Shown here piece by piece: positions 6,897-13,372 of a stretch of 44,930 nt of DNA. Position 1 is the stretch's first letter. Every line of letters begins with the position of its first letter. Made by a program: the position numbers and the translations under genes. The stretch covers positions 1-44,930 of the forward strand of contig JAJEIO010000050.1 of NCBI GenBank assembly GCA_022827835.1, given 5' to 3'. Source of the stretch: Candidatus Latescibacterota bacterium (GTDB lineage Bacteria; Latescibacterota; UBA2968; UBA8231). Below the pieces are notes generated by a model. That model made no database searches, was not told the DNA's origin, and saw only the letters and a list, made by a program, of their open reading frames with translations.

Positions 6897-7364
6897 ATGG
6901 CGATCCAAGTAGGAGACACAGCGCCCGCATTCACCCTCAAGAATGCGGATATGGAGGACGTAAGCCTCGGCGATTTCGCCGGTAAAAACGTCGTCTTGCT
7001 CTTCGTGCCGCTGGCTTTCACCGGCGTTTGTACGCAGGAGTTGTGCGAGATTTCCGCCGGAATCAACGCGTACCAAGAGCTCGATGCCCAGGTTTTGGGA
7101 ATCAGCGTCGATAGTCCGTTTAGCCTCAATGCTTGGGCCGAAAAGGAAGGTATTGGGATTCCGCTGCTCAGCGATTTCAACAAGGAAGTCTCCGCTGGGT
7201 ACGGTGCCCAGCACGAAGACCTGTTGGGCTTCAAAGGCGTCGCCAAGCGCTCGGCTTTCGTAGTCGATGGGCAAGGCATCGTTCGCTACGCTTGGGTGTC
7301 CGACAATCCCAAGGTTCTGCCGGATTTTGCGGGCATTAGGGCTTGTTTGCAATCGCTCAACTGA
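6897..7364 (+). CDS. Peroxiredoxin (AhpE/BCP-like thiol peroxidase)
   Basis: A 155-residue thioredoxin-fold peroxidase. The active-site stretch FVPLAFTGVCTQELC (36-50) carries the peroxidatic Cys45 in the P..FT..C context; Cys50 could act as a resolving cysteine. The substrates are H2O2 and organic peroxides, with reduction by thioredoxin or a similar thiol. Length and the Pro-Leu-Ala-Phe form fit the AhpE-like group better than 2-Cys AhpC. It is tightly coupled to the superoxide dismutase gene (3-base gap) and followed by a strong hairpin. It is cytosolic, with no signal peptide. Confidence 0.9.
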   Translation: MAIQVGDTAPAFTLKNADMEDVSLGDFAGKNVVLLFVPLAFTGVCTQELCEISAGINAYQELDAQVLGISVDSPFSLNAWAEKEGIGIPLLSDFNKEVSAGYGAQHEDLLGFKGVAKRSAFVVDGQGIVRYAWVSDNPKVLPDFAGIRACLQSLN

Positions 7365-7385
7365 AGCACTTCGTTTTCGCAGTAG

Positions 7386-7418
7386 AGTGGGGCAAGGCAC
7401 AGACGGCTTTGCCCCACT
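7386..7418 (+). terminator. Hairpin after the peroxiredoxin gene
   Basis: A perfect 10-bp stem, AGTGGGGCAA (7386-7395) with TTGCCCCACT (7409-7418), is followed by GTTTATAAT rather than a full T-run. It could end the sod/peroxiredoxin transcript. A TATAAT at 7422-7427 directly after it may be the -10 element of folE, so the hairpin separates two units. Confidence 0.55.
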
Positions 7419-7448
7419 GTTTATAATGCCCGCAAAGGAAAACACGCA

Positions 7449-8075
7449 ATGGAAGATGTGACAGCAGGGCCGCTTAGCGAGCGAGATACTCCGAGCTGGC
7501 TCCAAGGCCAGAACAAGGCCAAGGCTGCTGAAATAGCCGGTCATTTCGCTCAGATCATGCAGGTTTTGGGGCTCGACTTGAGCGATCCGCATTTGCGGGG
7601 CACCCCAGACCGCGTCGGGCGGATGTACATGGAGATCTTTCGAGAACTGGACGACCAAGGCGAACCGGAAATTACCTGCTTTCCCAATAGCGATGGCTAT
7701 GACAACATGGTGATCGTCAAGGACATCGAGTTCTTTTCGGTTTGTTCCCACCACCTGATCCCGTTCTTCGGCAAGGCACACATAGCCTACATACCTAGGG
7801 ATTCGATCGTTGGTCTGAGCAAAATCGTGCGCATTGTCGAATTCTACGCCCGCCGACCCCAGCTCCAAGAGCGTCTCACTCAGCAAATTGTGGATTTTCT
7901 CGAAGCCAAGCTGGCCCCCAAAGGATCCATCGTCGTAATGGAGGCTCGGCATTTGTGTATGGAGATGCGGGGGGTGGAAAGGCCCGGGGCGGTGACGACC
8001 ACTTCGGCACTCCGGGGCCGTTTTGCCGAGCCGATAGTGCGCGAGGAGTTTTTCAACTTAATCAAGAGAAATTGA
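7449..8075 (+). CDS. folE: GTP cyclohydrolase I
   Basis: A 208-residue enzyme converting GTP to 7,8-dihydroneopterin triphosphate, the first step of folate, biopterin and queuosine synthesis. The zinc site is complete: Cys99 and His102 in VCSHHLIPF and Cys170 in EARHLCMEMRGV. The family string GTPDRVGRMY is at 51-60 and GLSKIVRIVEFYARRPQLQE at 122-141. AAAGGAAA lies before the ATG, and TATAAT (7422-7427) is a likely -10. The product could feed the QueD-type enzyme at 12659-13099 on the same strand. Homodecameric and cytosolic by family knowledge. Confidence 0.96.
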   Translation: MEDVTAGPLSERDTPSWLQGQNKAKAAEIAGHFAQIMQVLGLDLSDPHLRGTPDRVGRMYMEIFRELDDQGEPEITCFPNSDGYDNMVIVKDIEFFSVCSHHLIPFFGKAHIAYIPRDSIVGLSKIVRIVEFYARRPQLQERLTQQIVDFLEAKLAPKGSIVVMEARHLCMEMRGVERPGAVTTTSALRGRFAEPIVREEFFNLIKRN

Positions 8076-8094
8076 AGTAGCATTGGACGAACCC

Positions 8095-9456
8095 ATGTCT
8101 GAGATTCAAGAACAGGTGTTGACGCCGCCTACCAGCGCGCTAGTCGATATTTCCCACCGGGACCTGCGCGATGACGAGTATTGGCGTGCCATTCCCGCCT
8201 ATGCCGATTTGCGCGCCGATGAGTTCCACGAGCACCGCTTTCAGAGCCGCAATAGCGTGACGAGCCTGAAGAAGCTGCGGGAGGTGCTCGGCGGCCTCGT
8301 TTCAGAGGCGTTTTATCGCGATGTCGAGCAAGGGCTTTTGCGCTCGCCGATGAGCCTGCGGATTTCTCCATATCTACTGAGCTTGATCGACTGGTCGGAA
8401 CCCGCTGAGGATCCACTGCGCATTCAGTTTTTGCCCATGGGGTCGCGGATGCGACCCGACCACCCAGAACTCGCCCTAGATTCGCTGCACGAGCAAGTAG
8501 ATTCCCCCGTGCCGGGACTGACGCATCGCTATGCCGACCGGGCGCTGTTTCTGACGCTCGACACCTGTCCGGTGTACTGTCGTTTTTGCACCCGCTCCTA
8601 TGCGGTAGGGTTGGATACCGAGGACGTGGAGAAAGTGCATTTTGGGGCCATTGCTCAGCGGTGGGAGCAGGTTTTTGCCTATATCGCTTCGCGGCCCGAA
8701 TTAGAAGACATCGTCATCAGTGGCGGCGATGTGGCCAACCTCAAGGCCGAACACATCGAATACATCGGCACTCGCTTACTAAACATCGAACACGTGCGGC
8801 GGATGCGCTATGCGACAAAAGCTCCGGCGATTATGCCGCAGAAACTCGTCACAGACCGAGAGTGGGTCGATGCCCTTACGCGGGTTGTCGAAGCGGGACG
8901 CAAGATTCACAAGGAAGTCGCGTTGCACACGCATTTCAACCATCCGCGCGAAATCACGGCCATCAGCCGTCGCGCACTCGACGAATTGATGGAGCGCGGC
9001 ATCTGCGTCCGCAACCAAACCGTCTTGCAAAGGGGTGTCAACGACGACATCGGTACCATGCAGCATCTCGTGCGGCAGCTCAGCTACCTCAACGTGCATC
9101 CGTACTACACCTTTGTTCACGATATGGTGCGCGGGGTCGAAGAGTTGCGCACGACTTTGGCGACGGCCATTTCCCTAGAGAAGACGGTGCGTGGGCGGAC
9201 CGCGGGCTTCAATACGCCGGCCTTTGTACTCGACACCATGGGAGGCGGGGGGAAGCGCGATGTCCACTCTTACGAACACTACAATCGCCAGACGGGTATC
9301 GCTGTATTTACTAGCCCAGCCGTGCGGCCCGGCGAGTTCTTCTTTTACTACGATCCCTTAGATGCACTCGACCCGCTGATCGTCCAGCGCTGGAGCGATC
9401 CGGCCGAGCGTGCGGCTATGCGGCAAGCGGCGTTAGAAGCCGCCTGCCAGACGTAG
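8095..9456 (+). CDS. KamA-family radical SAM aminomutase (lysine 2,3-aminomutase-like)
   Basis: About 453 residues from the ATG at 8095; an in-frame TTG at 8083 is the alternative. Numbering is from the ATG. The radical-SAM cluster motif is CPVYCRFC (Cys158, Cys162, Cys165) after a DTCP lead. The PLP-binding motif GGGGK (Lys387) is present, as are Asp343 (in YTFVHDMVRG) and Asp380 (in FVLDTMGGGGK), which match the two aspartates that hold the substrate epsilon-amino group in clostridial lysine 2,3-aminomutase. That supports conversion of L-lysine to beta-lysine, used in lysine breakdown or as an osmolyte precursor. Related aminomutases act on glutamate or arginine, so substrate is probable, not proven. 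It starts 19 bases after folE. Confidence 0.85.
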   Translation: MSEIQEQVLTPPTSALVDISHRDLRDDEYWRAIPAYADLRADEFHEHRFQSRNSVTSLKKLREVLGGLVSEAFYRDVEQGLLRSPMSLRISPYLLSLIDWSEPAEDPLRIQFLPMGSRMRPDHPELALDSLHEQVDSPVPGLTHRYADRALFLTLDTCPVYCRFCTRSYAVGLDTEDVEKVHFGAIAQRWEQVFAYIASRPELEDIVISGGDVANLKAEHIEYIGTRLLNIEHVRRMRYATKAPAIMPQKLVTDREWVDALTRVVEAGRKIHKEVALHTHFNHPREITAISRRALDELMERGICVRNQTVLQRGVNDDIGTMQHLVRQLSYLNVHPYYTFVHDMVRGVEELRTTLATAISLEKTVRGRTAGFNTPAFVLDTMGGGGKRDVHSYEHYNRQTGIAVFTSPAVRPGEFFFYYDPLDALDPLIVQRWSDPAERAAMRQAALEAACQT

Positions 9457-9468
9457 CGAGCGGGCAGT

Positions 9469-9494
9469 CACAAGGACTGGCATTTGCCCTTGTG
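9469..9494 (+). terminator. Weak hairpin between the aminomutase gene and rny
   Basis: CACAAGG (9469-9475) pairs with CCTTGTG (9488-9494), and pairing continues outward with one bulge. There is no T-run, so intrinsic termination is doubtful; it could be an mRNA-end stabilising structure. Confidence 0.3.
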
Positions 9495-9553
9495 GACTCG
9501 TATGTCTTATCTATTAGCAACATTAAACCTTAAGACCATCAGGGTGTACAGAA

Positions 9554-11212
9554 ATGGAATATCCAGATATGATCCAAGCATTAGTGGGCTTGGGTCTGCT
9601 AGCTTTGGGCGGTGGTCTGGGTTTTCTGCTGAGTTATCAATTAAAAAGGGGCATCCTACCCCAAGTGGAGAAAGAGGCAGAAGACCGAGTACGGCAGCAG
9701 CTAGCCGAAGAGGAGCGTGCAGTGCGGCTGAGCTTGCTCGAAGAACGGGATGACTGGTATAAAACCAAAGCCCGCCAAGAGGCCGAGTTAGAAGATCAGT
9801 TAGCCGATCTGAACCGCCGTGATAAGAGCTTGGCGCAGTTCGTGCGCGACCTTAATAGCCAGAAAGAAGAGCAGAACCGGGCGTGGAATCGCCTTAAAAA
9901 TCAGGAGCAACGGATTGGCCAGCGCGAACGGACCTTAAAAGGAGAAGAAGAAGAACTAGGTCAAATGCGCGTCGATTACCAGCAACGTCTAGAATTGGCT
10001 AGCGGGCTGCCTGCGGACGAGGCGCGAGAACAGATGATGGAGCATCTGGCCAGCGAGGTCCGCGGGCGAGCGGCGGCCATGATCCGCAGCGAGCGCACCA
10101 AGGCTAAGGAAGAGTCGGATCGAGAAGCTAAAAAAATCATCGCCCAAGCTATTCAGCGCTGTGCAGTTGAAGAGACCGTCCACTTAGTCACCTCGACCGT
10201 GCCCTTGCCCAACGAGGGAATCAAAAGTCGCATCATCGGCAAGGAAGGACGCAACGTACGTGCATTTGAGACGGCGACCGGAGTCAAGGTCGTGGTCGAT
10301 GATACGCCCGACGCCGTGTTGCTTTCGTCCTACGATCCAGCGCGGCGCGAAGTGGCTAGTCGTGCCATGCAGCAGCTGATCAGCAGCGGCGGTTTCACTC
10401 CAACCAAGATTGAGGAAGTAGTAGAGGAGTGCCGCAAGACCCTAGACCAAGATATGGTCGAAGTTGGCAAGAGCGCCCTCAGCGAGATTGGGGCTAGCCA
10501 GTACCACGCTGATTTGCCCTATTATGTAGGCATGCTCAAATATCGCGCTAGCTTTGGACAAAACCTTTTACAGCACTGCCTAGAAGTCGCCCATTTGGCC
10601 GGTGGGATGGCTGCCGAGGTCGGATTGGATGTGCCGTTGGCCAAGCGGGCAGGCCTCTTGCACGATATCGGTAAGACCGTCAGTAAGGAGCTAGAAGGGG
10701 GCCACGTCGAATTGGGTATCAAGCTAGGCGAACAATTCGACGAGCATCTGACCGTCAAGGAAGTCATCGCCGAGCACCACGAGGACCACGATCGCCTTTC
10801 GCCGATCTGCTTCTTGGTCAAGGCGGCCGATACTATATCGTCGATACGGCCCGGAGGACGGCGCGAGGACCTTGAAGGTTATACCCGCCGCATTATGCGT
10901 TTAGAAGAAATCGCGACTTCGTTTGCGGGCGTCACAGACGTGTACGCCATCAACGCCGGCCGCGAGATCCGCGTCATGGTCTGTGGCGAACAGATCGGGG
11001 ATGAAGACGCCGAGATGCTGGCATTCGACATAGCCGAGCGAGTCAAGACCGAGTTGACTTTTGCCGGCCAAGTCAAGGTCGTGGTCGTGCGTCAGACGCA
11101 GGTGGTGCGTCATACCGAGCGGGGACGTGGAGATCGGCGCAATGGCGATGCTCGCAATAGGAGCGGTCGTCGGCCGCGCAACGGAGGCCATAGAGGGAGT
11201 GCCGGTAGCTAA
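9554..11212 (+). CDS. rny: Ribonuclease Y with Arg/Gly-rich C-terminal tail
   Basis: A 552-residue membrane-anchored endoribonuclease that starts bulk mRNA decay. Domains in order: N-terminal membrane helix (about 8-27), long charged coiled coil (40-200), KH domain (about 212-280, with GKEGRNVRAFE), HD domain with His341, His370-Asp371 (LLHDIGK) and Asp426, and the Rny C-terminal domain. Family members usually end soon after the VKVVVVRQT strand; here about 35 more residues follow, rich in Arg, Gly and Asn (ERGRGDRRNGDARNRSGRRP), resembling disordered RNA-binding tails. Its 3' end lies close to or overlaps the start of dxr. Identification is certain; the tail is the unusual part. Confidence 0.95.
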   Translation: MEYPDMIQALVGLGLLALGGGLGFLLSYQLKRGILPQVEKEAEDRVRQQLAEEERAVRLSLLEERDDWYKTKARQEAELEDQLADLNRRDKSLAQFVRDLNSQKEEQNRAWNRLKNQEQRIGQRERTLKGEEEELGQMRVDYQQRLELASGLPADEAREQMMEHLASEVRGRAAAMIRSERTKAKEESDREAKKIIAQAIQRCAVEETVHLVTSTVPLPNEGIKSRIIGKEGRNVRAFETATGVKVVVDDTPDAVLLSSYDPARREVASRAMQQLISSGGFTPTKIEEVVEECRKTLDQDMVEVGKSALSEIGASQYHADLPYYVGMLKYRASFGQNLLQHCLEVAHLAGGMAAEVGLDVPLAKRAGLLHDIGKTVSKELEGGHVELGIKLGEQFDEHLTVKEVIAEHHEDHDRLSPICFLVKAADTISSIRPGGRREDLEGYTRRIMRLEEIATSFAGVTDVYAINAGREIRVMVCGEQIGDEDAEMLAFDIAERVKTELTFAGQVKVVVVRQTQVVRHTERGRGDRRNGDARNRSGRRPRNGGHRGSAGS

Positions 11213-11228
11213 ATTCGCCTCAACTGAA

Positions 11229-12395
11229 ATGGCTGACGACCCTAAGAAAATCGTCGTTCTCGGCTGCACCGGGTCCATTGGCGACACGTGTTTCAAAGTC
11301 CTCGAAAACTTGGGAAATGGGTACGAGATCGTGGGATTGGCAGGTGGGTCCAAGGTCGAGAAGCTGATTGCGCGCGCGCGTTGTTGGCAGCCGCAAAAAA
11401 TTTGCGTTATAGATACCGAGGCCAGAAAGTGGGTGCAGAGCGCAATACCGAAGGTCGAAGTGGTTTGCGGTGCAGAGGGGCTGTGTGAACTGGCCACCAT
11501 GCCGGAAGCAGATCTGGTGCTCAACGGGCTTGTCGGAGCTGTTGGCCTCGCTCCGACGCTGGCGGCGTTGGCACAGGGCAAGACCGTGGCCATGGCTAAC
11601 AAAGAACCCTTGGTCATGGCGGGCGGTTTAATTTTGCAGCAAGCCGAGCACGGCGGGGGGACCGTGCTGCCATTGGATAGTGAGCCTAACGCTATTTGGC
11701 AATGCCTGAAAGGCGAAGATCGCAAAAGCCTGAAGCGGATAATTCTCACGGCCTCTGGAGGGCCGTTTTGGGGGCGCAGTCGCGAACAGATGCGCGACAT
11801 TACCCCTGAGCAGGCCATTGATCACCCCACTTGGAAAATGGGTCCCAAGATCAGCGTGGATTCGGCAACCCTGATGAACAAAGGCTTTGAAGTCATCGAG
11901 GCGGCTTGGCTCTTTGGCTTGGCGGTCGAACAAGTGGATGTGGTCGTCCACCGACAATCGGTTGTGCATGCGCTGGTTGAATTCGCCGATGGATCGCTGT
12001 TGGCACACATGGGCAAGACCGATATGCTGCTGCCGATCCAATATGCGCTGACTCACCCAGAGCGGCGGGAGGTTCCTCTCGACAATCTCGATCTCAAGCA
12101 AGTGGGTCAACTGAGTTTCGCCGCGCCAGACAGAGCGAATTTTCCCTGTTTGGATTTGTGCTACGAAGCAGGCCGGAGTGGTGGGACCTTTCCAGCCGCT
12201 CTCAACGCGGCCAACGAGGAGGCGGTGGCGGCTTTTTTGGCGCGGAAAATCGGATTTCTCGCTATCGCCGACCTGAACCGCGACGTGTTGGCACACTGCG
12301 GTACACAGGAAGCGGTTTCTCTCGAAGCCATACTAGACGAAGATCGCTGCGCACGGCGGCTGGCCCGGGAGTGGGTCGCCGGGCGGGCGGGGTAA
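11229..12395 (+). CDS. dxr: 1-deoxy-D-xylulose 5-phosphate reductoisomerase
   Basis: 388 residues from the ATG at 11229, catalysing the committed step of the MEP isoprenoid pathway (DXP to MEP with NADPH). LGCTGSIG (11-18) is the cofactor loop. Metal and substrate residues Asp150, Ser151, Glu152, HPTWKMG (199-205) and NKGFEVIEA (217-225) are present, as is SGGPFWGRS. Two usually conserved positions differ: ANKES reads ANKEP (Pro127), and the residue after DSE, His153 in E. coli, is Pro153. The start is uncertain: no ribosome site precedes 11229, while GTG at 11199 (GGAGG upstream) and ATG at 11142 are in frame and overlap rny. Confidence 0.93.
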   Translation: MADDPKKIVVLGCTGSIGDTCFKVLENLGNGYEIVGLAGGSKVEKLIARARCWQPQKICVIDTEARKWVQSAIPKVEVVCGAEGLCELATMPEADLVLNGLVGAVGLAPTLAALAQGKTVAMANKEPLVMAGGLILQQAEHGGGTVLPLDSEPNAIWQCLKGEDRKSLKRIILTASGGPFWGRSREQMRDITPEQAIDHPTWKMGPKISVDSATLMNKGFEVIEAAWLFGLAVEQVDVVVHRQSVVHALVEFADGSLLAHMGKTDMLLPIQYALTHPERREVPLDNLDLKQVGQLSFAAPDRANFPCLDLCYEAGRSGGTFPAALNAANEEAVAAFLARKIGFLAIADLNRDVLAHCGTQEAVSLEAILDEDRCARRLAREWVAGRAG

Positions 12396-12399
12396 ATTT

Positions 12400-12672
12400 A
12401 TGGCGCAAAACACCAACGCATCACGACACAAAGCACTGGCACTATGCCAGAAGATACTCCGCATTAACACCGGGGTCATACTCGTGGCTTTTGCGCTGAT
12501 TATCATCCTGACCACGGTCTCGACGGCCGAGTGGGTGCGAACTGCTGGCAAGGCGCTCTACTATGTCATTGCGTTACAGGCTCTCACGTCGGTAGGAACT
12601 TGGTACTACCGCACTCGTTTGGAGAAAGCGCTGGCAAGGGTCGAGGGGGATAGTCCGCATGGAGACCATTAA
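12400..12672 (+). CDS. Small two-TM membrane protein, unknown
   Basis: A 90-residue product with two hydrophobic segments (about 22-42, LRINTGVILVAFALIIILTT, and 50-67) and charged ends, so an inner-membrane hairpin. No family is recognised. It starts 4 bases after dxr and its end overlaps the QueD-type gene by 14 bases, so it belongs to the rny-dxr-queD run and is probably translated with it. Context does not reveal a function. Confidence 0.65.
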   Translation: MAQNTNASRHKALALCQKILRINTGVILVAFALIIILTTVSTAEWVRTAGKALYYVIALQALTSVGTWYYRTRLEKALARVEGDSPHGDH

Positions 12673-13099
12673 GGCCCGAGGTAAATTCCATACCGCCCAT
12701 CGGCAGCTAGACTACGACGGCAAATGTGCCTACGTCCACGGGCATACTTGGCGCGGCGCATTCGTCATCCGCACCGAGCGTTTTCCACGGCTGGAAAAAC
12801 TGGATATGTCCGTTGACTTCGGCGCGCTCAAGGACATCTTCAAATTCTTGGATCACAAGATGTTGGTTTCCTCGCGGGATGCGACCTTTCTCGACGCCAA
12901 GCTCTTCGATCCACAGGGCGTCGTGGTCATGCCAGGCGAAAATCCAAGTGTGGAAAACGTGGCCGAGTACTGCCTAGACCAAGCGGTCGAGGTATTGCAG
13001 GGGCTATTCCCACAGCGCGGCTATCAGTACCACATTGAAGTTTCCATTCAGGAAACCGATAACAATTTCTTTGTAGCTGACCGCCTTCTTCGTTGCTGA
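12659..13099 (+). CDS. queD: 6-carboxy-tetrahydropterin synthase / PTPS family
   Basis: A 146-residue T-fold enzyme. Zinc ligands are His14 (FHTAHRQL), His27 and His29 (HGH). The catalytic Cys23 sits in CAYVHGH, the C-x3-H-G-H spacing typical of QueD rather than mammalian PTPS. LDHKML (64-69) and the PSVENVAEY stretch carry the remaining catalytic residues. QueD turns dihydroneopterin triphosphate, the GTP cyclohydrolase I product, into 6-carboxy-tetrahydropterin for queuosine. folE lies 4.6 kb upstream on the same strand; queC, queE and queF are not in the window, so a role in queuosine is likely but not proven. Confidence 0.87.
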   Translation: METIKARGKFHTAHRQLDYDGKCAYVHGHTWRGAFVIRTERFPRLEKLDMSVDFGALKDIFKFLDHKMLVSSRDATFLDAKLFDPQGVVVMPGENPSVENVAEYCLDQAVEVLQGLFPQRGYQYHIEVSIQETDNNFFVADRLLRC

Positions 13100-13117
13100 G
13101 CACTGGGATGCAGAGCT

Positions 13118-13372
13118 ATGGTGCAGGAAAAAATGATGATCGCCAGAGAGGTTGCCGCCTATCTTCGCTGTTCGTCCTCCACAGTGCGTCGCATGGTCCG
13201 TCGTGGCCAGATTCCCCATTATAGATTTGGCAAGCTAGTGCGGTTTCGCCTGAGCGAAATCGAGCGTTGGTTGGCCCTACATCACGAAGGATCGGTGCTC
13301 TTGCGGGGAAGGGCGGCGGCGTCCAATTCAGATCAACTCTCCCTCTTTCCGACGGGGGAAGAAAATGGCTGA
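13118..13372 (+). CDS. Excisionase-type helix-turn-helix protein
   Basis: An 84-residue protein whose first 55 residues are an HTH_17/excisionase fold: REVAAYLRCSSSTVRRMVRR followed by the wing GQIPHYRFGKLVRFRLSEIERWL. The tail is polar and disordered. Such domains occur in phage excisionases and in small chromosomal regulators. No integrase is near, and the gene overlaps the beta-oxidation gene by 8 bases, so a regulator translated with that gene is more likely than an active excisionase. An in-frame ATG at 13133 is an alternative start. Confidence 0.8.
   Translation: MVQEKMMIAREVAAYLRCSSSTVRRMVRRGQIPHYRFGKLVRFRLSEIERWLALHHEGSVLLRGRAAASNSDQLSLFPTGEENG

Noticed and set aside
6732..7952. 406-codon open frame on the minus strand
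   Set aside because: It is antisense to sod, peroxiredoxin and folE, all of which have complete active sites; it would also cross the hairpin at 7386-7418.
8586..9314. 242-codon plus-strand frame inside the aminomutase gene
   Set aside because: It is a frame-shifted shadow of the KamA-family gene, with composition rich in Arg, His and Cys and no motif.
13118..13372. Excisionase as evidence of a prophage
   Set aside because: No integrase, phage structural gene or attachment repeat is nearby, and the gene is fused by overlap to a metabolic gene.
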